A stretch of DNA of 64,000 nt from Prillingera fragicola (lineage: Eukaryota; Basidiomycota; Tremellomycetes; Trichosporonales; Trichosporonaceae), in contig BEDY01000016.1 in NCBI GenBank assembly GCA_002335605.1, forward strand, positions 62,001 to 126,000, written 5' to 3'. Below are positions 23,650 to 33,452 of the stretch, in pieces. The translations under genes and the position numbers were made by a program. Below the pieces are notes generated by a model, which did no database searches, had not been told where the DNA came from, and saw only the letters and a program-made list of their open reading frames with translations. Numbering within the stretch: the first letter of the stretch is position 1; the number at the start of each line of letters is the position of its first letter.

Positions 23650-24604
23650 ATGGACGCTCTGCTCGACATTATCCCGCCCAAGCTCGTGGCCTACATCCCT
23701 GGCCTCGAGACCCGCAACTACTACTACACCACCGGTCAGGACGTCATCGACGTCTCCAAGGCAAGCTTCTGGTTTACCTTTGCCGCAATCTTGTTCAACC
23801 CCATTTACTGGAACATTATTGCCCGTAACGGTGAGTTCAACTTTTTTTTGATATTAGCTGACATGCAAGAGTACCGTAACAAGACGCTGCAGAAGATTCT
23901 CGGCAGCCCTTACGCCGCATGCTACTTCCTCGCCGTTACCATTTTCTCGCTGGGCATCTTCCGTGACGGACTGTACGTGGCAGACGTTTGATTGGCAGAA
24001 CACTTGCTCACTCGCACACAGTTACGAGCGCTGCCTCCGTGAGCAGCCCCACTATGCCGGCTTTGCCACCCCTGCCGTCAAGTACCTCGCCATCACTCTC
24101 TTCCTCACTGGCCAGCTGTTTGTCGTCACCTCGATTTATGCTCTCGGCATCACCGGCACCTACCTTGGTGACTACTGCGGTATCCTCATGAAGGAGCGTG
24201 TGACCTGCTTCCCCTTCAACGTTCTCGAGGACCCCATGTACGTCGGCTCCACTCTTGCCTTCCTCGGCACTGCCCTCTGGTTCGAGTCGCCCGCGGGCGT
24301 CGTCCTGTCCGCCGTCGTCTGGATCGTCTACTCGATCGCCCTCAAATACGAGGGCCCGTTCACTGGCATGATCTACTCGACTGCAGCCAAGAAGGCCGAG
24401 GACGCCAAGAGGGCCGCTCCCGCGACTCCTCCTCGTGTTGCTGCCTCGTCGCGCGTCAACGGTGCCACCGGTGCCACCAACGGCGAGACCCGTCGTCGCT
24501 CCGCCCGCCAGAGCGCCCTTCCTTCGGACAACATTGAGTCGAGCCCCATGCGCGTTACCCGCAGCAGGAGCAAGGCTCGTGGAAGCGGTGAGGAGAGCAA
24601 CTAA
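23650..24604 (+). CDS. OPI3: Phospholipid methyltransferase Opi3 (PEMT class)
   Basis: Opi3 carries out the last two S-adenosylmethionine-dependent methylations from phosphatidyl-monomethylethanolamine to phosphatidylcholine in the ER. Three exons (23650-23830, 23870-23972, 24022-24604) give 288 residues. Four hydrophobic segments are visible. The family motif GDYCGILMKERVTCFPFNVLEDPMYVGSTLAFLG covers the methyltransferase core, and ALKYEGPFTGMIY follows. Budding yeast Opi3 has 206 residues; the extra 70 or so here form an Ala/Arg/Ser-rich C-terminal tail with no predicted fold. The second intron could also be read from the nearby GTACGT; phase supports 23973. Confidence 0.95.
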
Positions 24605-25358
24605 GAGATTCAAAGCAAAGTGTCGTCCTCGGACGTCACTAGCAGCGGAACTGCTCGAGCATGTCGAACACGGCAAAACCCGGCGTCCATGCCAGTATAG
24701 AGACAGCGGAGCGGACAGTAGAGGAGAGAACGAGAGGCGGAAGCACTAACCTGCCTCAACGGCAACCCACACATATCCCCACCCATCAATCTGGGTCCAT
24801 ATATCAATCACACTACAACTCCTAATCGAGAAAACACGTACCCCGGACGACGAGCATACCCTTCTTGTCGTTTGTTATACCATTGCTTAATTGTACGCCG
24901 CTGGCCTGTATGGGCTGGTGCAGACTGTTGTGCGCATTCATCTGTGCTGTTGTCTATGCAGAGGTGTATGAGGATTACTTGCAGGGGAGGATGATGAGGT
25001 GTTTATGACTTTCGGTGGGGATTTTGCGCTCCATTCGATGTAAACAAGCCGCCATGGTGATGGATCGATCACCCCACAGCTCCACGGAAAGAGCCAACAG
25101 AGAGCTCCAAGAGTGTCAGTAGTACGGAGCAGTGTCGACACAGCTAGGAGAGTGCTGTTATTGGTAGACAATAATGCCTGCAACTAATGTGCAAGACGTT
25201 GCCGCCAGTCACCCTGGGTGAAGCAAGGCACAAGTGGAGGCCTATTCGCCACCCAACGTTGACTCATCTCCGGACCACCATCCATCCTCTCCAACTCCAT
25301 CGTCTGGCTAATCTGATGCGTTCTCGTCCAAAAGCAACTTTGTGTAGGTAGCTCAACA
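24605..25358. other. OPI3 to MLH3 intergenic region
   Basis: About 750 bp without a supported gene. The ORFs here are short, and none has splice support or a recognisable motif. Confidence 0.5.
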
Positions 25359-27723
25359 ATGAGCGCACCACGGATCGAAAAAGTACGCCGGCCAGAAGCC
25401 ACCCGCCTGCGCTCCACCCTCGTCATCCCGACCGTTGCGGCAGTGCTGCACGAGCTGGTCCACAATGCGCTCGACGCGGGTGCGTCGCGGGTGGATATAT
25501 GGATTTCGCCCGGTCCTTCAGTAGGGCTGCGAGTCGAGGACGACGGCCTTGGTATTCTTGCGAGAGACCTGCCGCAGCTGGCAGAGCGATATAGTGCGTG
25601 CAACAAACCGGAGGAAGGCTGACGGCAGACTCGAGCAAGACGGGTGACGGCGAGCACGGGTTCCGCGGGGAAGCACTGGCGTCAATTGCTGCGTTGTCTC
25701 TGCTTGAAATCACATCGCGCGTAGCTGGCGAGGAAAGCTGGGCAAAGATTATCAAAGTATGTCATCTTCCCTCGCACGACACTGAGGCCAGAACGGCGAG
25801 AGGCTCTACACCGGCCCACGCAATCTGGGGAGGACACACGGTACGACTGTGGTGGTAAAAGACTTGTTCAATGCTGTTCCGGTGCGCCTCGCTGCGCTTG
25901 GCACCCCTGCTACCGTCGTCGCTCGGTGTCGCCGGGTCGTCGAGGCTGCCGCCCTCGTGCGGCCTGGCGTGCGGTGGAGCGTATGGGAGGAGCGTGTTGG
26001 AGGCGCCAAGAGTGTACTGAGCTTGCAAAGCGTACGTTCATCTCATTCTGGACCATAATCTGACAACCAGTCTGACACTCTGGGTACCTATCGCGCACTG
26101 TACGGCCACGCCGGGGTCGAGCGCACCCAGTCCATCCGCGTGCGTGCTGGAGCTCGCCGGATCGACGGATTTATCTCTCTCGAGGGCGCCGTGACACGTA
26201 GCCACCAGCATTTGTACGTCAACGGGTACGCCTTCCGCTCTGGCAGTGAGCTACACATGGCCGTTTCTCGCAGTTTCGCTGCGTCCAACTATTCGGCGCT
26301 CTGTGCAAGCCTCACAGACGACATTGGCCTGGCGGCAGGCGGGGCAAGGGCGAGTCCACGGCGCCTGGAACGGTATCCGATTTACGTCCTCAACATTACT
26401 CTTCCTGCCCCAGAGGTAGATGCAGCGTACGAGCCGGCAAAAGGGGTGGTAGGGTACAAAGATGCCGAAAAGGTTGTTGCCTTTGTCACGGCAGTGGTGG
26501 ACGGGTTCTTGCGCCGTCACGGCTTTGGGGTGAGAAGGGAAGAGACATCAAGTCCGTGTAAGCGGCCTAGTGAACAGACCAGGGGAACTCCACCGAAGCG
26601 TATCGTTTTGGGTGTGAGGGAGGAAGCCCCAGTGGCCAAGCGACTGTTCCAGAGTGCGATTGAACGGACACACCAGACGGCCCTCGGTGTGAACGGCGGC
26701 GAGAAAGGCAAGGACCCATTTGCCACTGGGGCCTGGCTCACAAACATGCAGGGGGTAAGCTCTCCGTCAAGGCAGCACTAATGGCAGAATGCCCACGACG
26801 GCGTACTCGCGCTTCCGGCCCGGCGCACACCGATTCCTACGCTCCCAGTGCCGGCTGCAGACATTACTTTCTCGCGCGAAACCCTAGCAAATCCGCGAGT
26901 GTTGTCGCAGGTAGACCGCAAGTTTGTGCCGTGCGTGCTCGACGCGCCACCAGACCCAGCAGCCAGTACAGACACCACGCGCAAGGTCCTGGTAGTCTTT
27001 GACCAACACGCAGCAGACGAGCGCGCCTCCCTCGAAACGATCCTTGACGACCTTTGCTCCGGTTTCGCCTCAAACTCGACCCCTACCACAAACCCAACTG
27101 GCCTAGCACTAGTCCTCACTCAGCGCGAGGCACATGTTCTAGACTCCCCCGGCGTGCGGCCCGTCTTAGCCCGCTGGGGTATCGAGCTCGGCATTCCGGC
27201 GCGCTCGGAGGGGCTGGATGGCGACATGGGGGAGTACGTCCAGGTCGGCGTGATTGCGGTGCCTGCAGCGCTGGAGAGGCTTGGGAAGAAGGATGGGCAA
27301 GAGTTGACGCGCTTGCTGAGGCTGTACTTGCCTGTTCTTGAGGAGGGGTATGGAGAGATTCAAGCGTTGATCGCGACTTTGGAAGCGGGCACACTTGGCA
27401 ACGGCGACGAGAACGGCGACCGCAACGCACACGGCGTTCGCCAAGAGACCCCCAGCTGGGCCCGTATTCAAAGCTGGATGCCGCGCGAAATGCTAGAGCT
27501 CGCCAACTCGAAAGCCTGCCGAGGCGCCATCATGTTTGGCACCAAACTCGACGAGGACCAGTGCACGCGCTTACTCTCGCGACTTGACGCTACGCGCAAC
27601 CCGTGGATCTGCGCGCATGGGCGGCCGACGGTTGCGCCGCTTTGTGTGCTTCCGGGAAAGGTTTCAGCTAAAAGGGAGATTGATTGGAAGGCTTGGGCGG
27701 CGCGGAAGATGAGCGACCGTTAG
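25359..27723 (+). CDS. MLH3: MutL homolog Mlh3
   Basis: Mlh3 pairs with Mlh1 as a nickase in meiotic crossover resolution and minor mismatch repair. Five exons (25359-25593, 25629-25756, 25792-26031, 26071-26754, 26788-27723) give 740 residues. The GHKL ATPase has ELVHNALDAGA (Mg-binding Asn), DDGLGI, SKTGDGEHGFRGEALASI and GTTVVVKDLF. The C-terminal endonuclease has DQHAADERASLE, ACRGAIMFG and CAHGRP, the metal-binding set that marks a catalytic MutL of the Mlh3/Pms type. The relatively short linker and the ACR/CAHGRP spacing fit Mlh3 better than Pms1. Introns are 35-39 nt. The stop is only 55 bp from the convergent VPS72 stop. Confidence 0.92.
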
Positions 27724-27778
27724 AGCAATTAGCAGCATTAGACTTGGTACATGTATCTACAACAATGTATATGAGGCA

Positions 27779-29749
27779 CTACCTCTTCCGCGCCTTCTTC
27801 GCAGGTCGCGCGGCCTTGGCCTTGGCCTTGGGAGCAGCCCGCGGTGCCGCCCTCTTCTTCCCTTTACCCTTCACTGGTACCTCCTCCTCGACCACAGCCT
27901 CGGGCTCGGGCTCCGGCACCGACTCTGGCTCTTGTTCTTCGACTTCCGGGATCCGATGTCCACCAGCCCATCCACGTGCGCACGCCGCGCTCCACCCCGG
28001 TATATCTGCCACACCCTCGGCAGCCATGTCTGCCTCGCCGCCGGCCCAGAATCCGCCTGGTGCCCAGACGTAGCGTTGGGCTAGTACGGCTTCGAGGGCG
28101 GCGTAGCTCTCGCGCGAGGAATAGGGCACCATCGAGGCGGAGTGGCGATATTTCGCTGCTTGGCCGTTGGTTGGGTCAATTGGCGGCTTGCGGTCTGATG
28201 TCAGCAAAGTACGTAGAGGGGACTTACTGAGAGGACGGTTGCGTGGGGGAATGACCTTCACGTCGGACCAGTCGACGTGATCGCCTAGGATCAGGCGGAG
28301 CTCGGCGGGGAGACCACCGGGAACTTGTGAAAGAATGAGATAGTTGCGCATGTATGGGCCACTGGGGCCGGCTTCGGCGTCCTCGGCGTTGGGCTCGGCC
28401 GCGGCCGCTGCTGGAGCTACAGGTGTGTCGGCGCCAGCAATCGCGGGCGGTGCCGAAGGACCTCCTACCGCCGCGGGGTCCGCTGGCGCAGGATTCGCCG
28501 ATTTAGCATCGGCGGACGAAGGAGCAGCATCAGCAGTCGCCTCGGCTTTCTTCTTTGACTCGTCTGGCTTTGGCGGGTCGGTGGCACCCTCCGTATCCTC
28601 CGTATTATCCTGATCTGTGGGTGCGACTTTTGTCGATACAGCGTCGCTGGCCGCAGAGATCCCTTCGGTGGCGGCCGCTGATGCTGGCTCGACTGGTGAC
28701 GCTCCGTCAGCGGCCCCCACGGGAGCTGCTGGTTTTGGCACGTCAGATGTCGACCTCTCCGCATCGCCTCCGGTCGCCTTTGGTGTCGCCTCGGCCACCT
28801 GCGCGCCCTCAACCTCCTCCCCCACGACTGCAGGAGTCGCGCTCGGTTCTGGTGGCGCACTCGCTTGCGGCACATCCTCAACAACCTCGACCAGCTTGCC
28901 GACAGTGCGACTAATCCAAGTCCACCTTGGCCCGCGCACGCGTTTTCGTCCCACACGCCGCAACTCCCTCCTTTCCTCTTCTTTCCGCAACCAATCTGTG
29001 AGCGCTTCCTTGTTGCGTTCCTCTTCCTCGAGCGCAGCCGCAATGAGCTCGTCCTGCGTCATCGGTCGCGCGCCACGGATCTCGCCAGTAATGTGTTGCG
29101 CCTTGCGGCCCTTGCGAGACACGGCTTTTTCTGCCTTTTCTTGCTTTTCCTTTTCAATAAGCTGCTCTTCCGTACGCAGTGTCGACGCGCGCAAGTTGCT
29201 TCGACGGTTCTCGGAGCGGTGCAGACGCTTTTCCTCACGGCGCTTGCGGCGGATCTCCAGCACGAGAGTGGATGGAGCCATTTTGGAGACGTCGATCGAT
29301 GGGTCGAGGAGCGCCAGAGCCTCTTTCGAGGGCATTGCTGTTGCCTCTGGACGAGCCTTGACCATGGGATTAAAGATGGATTTACCCTTGGACTGAACAG
29401 TCAGCGCTGCTCATGCGACTTGGCTCACCTTCCTCCGCTCCTCCTTTTGCAACTGCGCATCGCCGTCTTCGTCTTCTGCCTCGTCGTCCGTATCCGCAAA
29501 CTCTTCCAAATACACATCCCGAACGTCCTCTACACATTAGCTTCTTCGACAGGCAGCGCACTCACGCGGCGCCTCAAACTCGTCATCGTCGGCCTCTTCA
29601 GCGAACAACGCGTCCTTTTCCTGGTCCTGGTGCGCCTGCTCGAGCAGCTCGCGCATGCTTGCTGTCAGCATGATTATGCGACACAATGCTTACCGGTTAC
29701 CCGCTGTGCTGCGTTTTGCTCGCCCCGTGGTGACAGTGTCAAACGACAT
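27779..29749 (-). CDS. VPS72: SWR1-complex subunit Vps72/YL1
   Basis: Vps72 is the histone H2A.Z-H2B binding subunit of the SWR1 remodeller. Five exons (29694-29749, 29566-29657, 29429-29529, 28228-29392, 27779-28194) give 609 residues. The N-terminus TGRAKRSTAGNR and the acidic EEADDDEFEAP...EEFADTDDEAEDEDGD segment are the H2A.Z-binding YL1 region. The Arg/Lys-rich RRKRREEKRLHRSENRRSN block follows. The YL1 C-terminal domain reads PPIDPTNGQAAKYRH...PYSSRESYAALEAVL. An Ala/Pro-rich 200-residue insert and a Lys/Arg-rich tail flank it. The last intron (28195-28227) is 33 nt and open in frame, so unspliced RNA would still translate. Confidence 0.93.
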
Positions 29750-30127
29750 GGTGAATGCTGTGGTGGCAAGAGTATGAAGAGTCATGTTGGACGCGAAGAG
29801 TGGAGGTCTTGTTGATGGTGCCACAGGGGGAAATGCCGCATTGCCGGGTGGAGTGGTGGAGGTGGTTTACCTCTGTACTGGTGGCAATCAACCATATGGC
29901 CTACTACTCCCAATATCCCAATGTTCTTTATAGGCCCATAGCAAATACTAATTTAACACTTTGCAGCCAGTTGAGACAAGAATGCATGACGAGAATGCCT
30001 TGGCTGCAAAGCTACCATAGGACGTTGGCTTGAACGTGGTCAGTAGGGGAAAACGGCAACAATAGCACAACCAATAAATCGCTGCATCTGCCTAGTGCGC
30101 CTAGTGCGCCCATTCGACCATATCTTC
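29750..30127. other. VPS72 promoter / eEF2 3' region
   Basis: Contains the VPS72 leader and the eEF2 3' untranslated region. No gene seen. Confidence 0.5.
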
Positions 30128-33096
30128 TTAAAGCTTGTCGTAGAAGTTGTCGAGGAGGGGGACGTCGGGCTTGAGACCCTTGCGGGTACGGATCTGGACC
30201 GCAAGCTGGTTGACCTTGGAGCCAACCTCCGAGGCGTCACCGCCGAGGAGAGCCCAGTGGTCGAACACACACTGGGGGAAGGCCTGGCCACCGGTGGCGG
30301 CACGGAGAGCGGCGTTGAAGCCGAACGACTCGGCGACGGGGAGGTAAGCCTCTGTGAAAGTGTCAGCGCTGTATAGGGTTACGTAATATGGTGGTGAAAA
30401 CGACAAGGCTGGACAAGAGGTTCCGTGATCCAGGAACAGACGCCTGAATCAGGTCCCAGACGAATGTGGCGGTTTTTTGAAAAGTCACCACATTGTCTTG
30501 AGGCTCTTGTCTTCCTTGTCGTCTTCCACGAAATTTTGGACATCTTCTTGTCCAAAATCGCCCGCGAGTTCCAATGCTTACTCATTGTGTACATAGGCGT
30601 GCCTGGGCGCTGCTCAGCCGAGAACACCTGACCACGGCGAACGTTGAGGACCGAGTAGACACCTCCCTGGGCGGTGTCGGGGCAGGCAATCTCGACGAGG
30701 AACATGGGCTCCTGGAGACCGGGCTGCGAGAGCATCTGCGCGGCGTAGCAGACACGACGAGCGGTGGGGATGATCTGACCACCGCCGCGGTGGATAGCGT
30801 CAGTGTGGAGAGTGCAGTCGAGGATGGAGAAGCGGATACCACGCATGGGCTCCTCGGCGACGGCTCCCTCCTTGGTAGCCCACTGGAAGGCGGCGACGAC
30901 CGAGTCCTTGATCTCGTTCATGTACTGAACACCCTTGGAGGCGTCGCAGAAGAGGTTGGGGCCGGTGGTGTCGGGGCCAAAGCACCAGATCTTACGGGCG
31001 TCGGTGACGTCCCAGCCGTAGGTGTCGGCGAGGTAACGAGCACGGATCTTGGGGTCGTCACGGGGGGCGACACGGCCGGCCTCAATGTCGGCGGTAAGCT
31101 CCTCACCGAGGGGCTCGGCACGGACCCAGAGACGGTTGTGCTTGTTCTGCGACTTGGAGAGGGCGGTCATCGACGACTCGGCCTGGACAGTCTCACGGTA
31201 GCCGACGACGGGGTCCGACTTGCGGAGGGGAACACCGGCGTGGTCGTTCTCGAGGTCGTTGAGGCAGATCTCGAGGTGGAGCTCACCGGCACCGGCAACG
31301 ATAATCTCACCAGTCTCGCCCATCCAGGTCTTGACACAGGGGTCCGACTTGGAGAGACGCTTAAGACCCTCGACGAGCTTGGGGAGGTCGGCGGCGTTCT
31401 TGCACTCGACGGCGACCTGCACGACGGGGGAGACGGAGAACTTCATGACCTTCATGTTGTGGGCAGTCTCCGAGGTGGTAAGGGTACCCGACTTGAGGAG
31501 GAACTGGTCGACACCGACGAGACCAACAATGTTTCCGGCGGGGCAGTCCTCGATCGACTCGACCGAACGACCCATCATGAGGACGGTACGCTGGATCGAC
31601 TTGATAACCGAGTCCTCCTTGCGGCCGGGAACGAAGTTGGGGCCCTGGATACGGACCTTGGGGCCCGACGAGACAGTGCCCGAGAAGACACGGCCAAAGG
31701 CGTAGAAGCGGCCCTTGTCCGAGGTGGGGACCATCTTCGAGACGTAGACCATGAGGGGACCCTTGGCGTCGCAGTCACGGATAGCAATGGCCGACTCGTC
31801 GTCCATGGGGCCCTCGTAAAGGGTCTCGACACGGTAACGCTGGGCGGTAACGGGCGAGGGGAGGTTGATGACAATCATCTCGAGGAGGGCGTCACCGGCG
31901 GGAAGGAACTTCTTCATGACAGCCTTGAGGAGCTGCTTGCCCTCGAGGTCCTGCTCATCGGCAACAAGAGAGATCTCAAGCTTCTCGAGGAGCGTGGGGA
32001 TCTCGTCCTTCTTAAAGTTCATGATCGAGTCAAAGAGACGGAAGATGGGGTCAAGAACGAACATGTTGAAGGCACGCTCGGCACCGCCGTCGGCCGACTT
32101 GGTCCACTTCTTGGTCTTGCCGTTGAAGTAGTTGTCGCCCCAGAGCTTGGGCATGAGCTTGTTCTTGTCAACACCAAACTTCTTGGCGTAACGGTTGGCA
32201 AAGTTGCGGAGCGAGAAGGCCCAGCCGTGGAGACCGGAACCAAAGCAGACGGTACCCTGGTCGGGGTAAACCTGGACGTCACCGAGAGCGGGGTCGGTGT
32301 AGGTCGAGATGATAACGTTGACCGACTCGACGGTACGGGTGAACGACTGGTAGAGGTCCTCCTTCGAGACCTGGAGCTCGAGAAGAGCACGGTCGACCTT
32401 GTTGATAACAAGGACGGGCTTGACACGCTCACCAAGCGACTGACGGAGAACGGTCTCGGTCTGGACACAGACACCCTCAACACAGTCGACGACGACAAGG
32501 GCACCGTCAGTGACACGGAGAGCAGCGGTAACCTCGGACGAGAAGTCAACGTGACCGGGCGAGTCGATGAGGTTGACAAGGAACTCGTTGCCTGCGGAGT
32601 GTTAGTCAGGAATTGAAAAAAAAGTGCGGAGTTTTCGCCCCATCTCCCATCGCACGCACCGTCAACCTTGCCCTTCACATCAGCGACGTCCTCCTTGGGG
32701 AGGGGGAAGTACATCGAGATAGCGGTCGACTTGATGGTAATTCCACGGTCAATCTCGTCCTGACTAATACGAGTTAGTGCTGATTGATAATAGGGACACT
32801 CACCGAGTGTCCATGAAACGCTGGTCACCGGCCTTCGAACCGGCAATGATACCAGCCTTCGAGACAAGCGAGTCGGTAAGAGTCGACTTGCCGTGGTCGA
32901 CGTGGGCAATGACCGACATGTTACGGATGTTGGTCGGCTTGTCCATAAGACCTGGGACGTTAGGAGGAGATTCTTACTCATTCAAGTGGCAATCCTATTT
33001 CGTTCGAACATACCGCGGATTTCCTGCAGATTGTAAGCATAGAACTCTCTTTTCTCGTCAGATTATTGAACATACGTCGATGGTGAAGTTGACCAT
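30128..33096 (-). CDS. EFT1: Translation elongation factor 2 (eEF2)
   Basis: eEF2 is the GTPase that drives ribosomal translocation. Six exons (33076-33096, 33014-33023, 32804-32951, 32660-32763, 30582-32591, 30128-30351) give 838 residues, against 842 in yeast. The start [34 protein letters not shown] spans three exons; the second coding exon is only 10 nt (GAAATCCGCG). G-motifs: [17 protein letters not shown] and NKVD. The diphthamide loop is DAIHRGGGQ, its His being the diphtheria-toxin target in eukaryotes. The last intron, between PGTPMYTM and KAYLPVAES, is 230 nt. Codon use is strongly biased to C-ending codons. A 680-codon antisense ORF (30574-32616) is a shadow of that bias. Confidence 0.97.
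30352..30581 (-). ncRNA. Structured eEF2 intron, candidate host of a small RNA
   Basis: This 230-nt intron is several times longer than most here. It contains a perfect 10-bp hairpin (30533-30558, 6-nt loop) and a 7-bp stem (AATGTGG/CCACATT, 30463-30494). A CCTGA-A-TCAGG palindrome sits at 30443-30453. Motifs of the ANANNA (H-box) type occur between stems on the minus strand, but I could not fit a full H/ACA or C/D snoRNA. That it encodes an RNA is inference. Confidence 0.3.
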
Positions 33097-33452
33097 GGTG
33101 TTAAAGGTCTGTTTTGGGGTGTAGGAAAGGTGTAAAGAGAGTGGAGATGTCTCCCGTTCGCTCAGAAATGGAGAGAGATGATGACAGAGCGATGAGCCCC
33201 GCCGCCACGCCCCCTATCAAAAAACTTGCTTCCGGTGCGGATCGATCGGCGTTTTTTTCATTTTAGCCGTCAAAGGAAGCTGTGGCACAGTAAAGGGCGC
33301 CAGGTTGGTGCAGTGAAGGTGTGGCAGTTATTCGCGTTCTTCTTTCACTGCCGGTGTGATGAGGCGTCCATTATTCATCATTCTAGTACATGCGTCGGTT
33401 TAGCCCGCCCAGAGAGAATGCATTGCACTAGTTACAATGATGTACTATCTTC
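33097..33452. other. eEF2 promoter
   Basis: Upstream of eEF2 and downstream of the 884-residue gene. A T-rich tract lies near 33250. No coding sequence seen. Confidence 0.5.

Noticed and set aside
30574..32616. 680-codon + ORF antisense to eEF2
   Set aside because: It mirrors the strongly biased eEF2 codons (repetitive G/V/D/E/L-rich text) and has no independent motif or splice signal.
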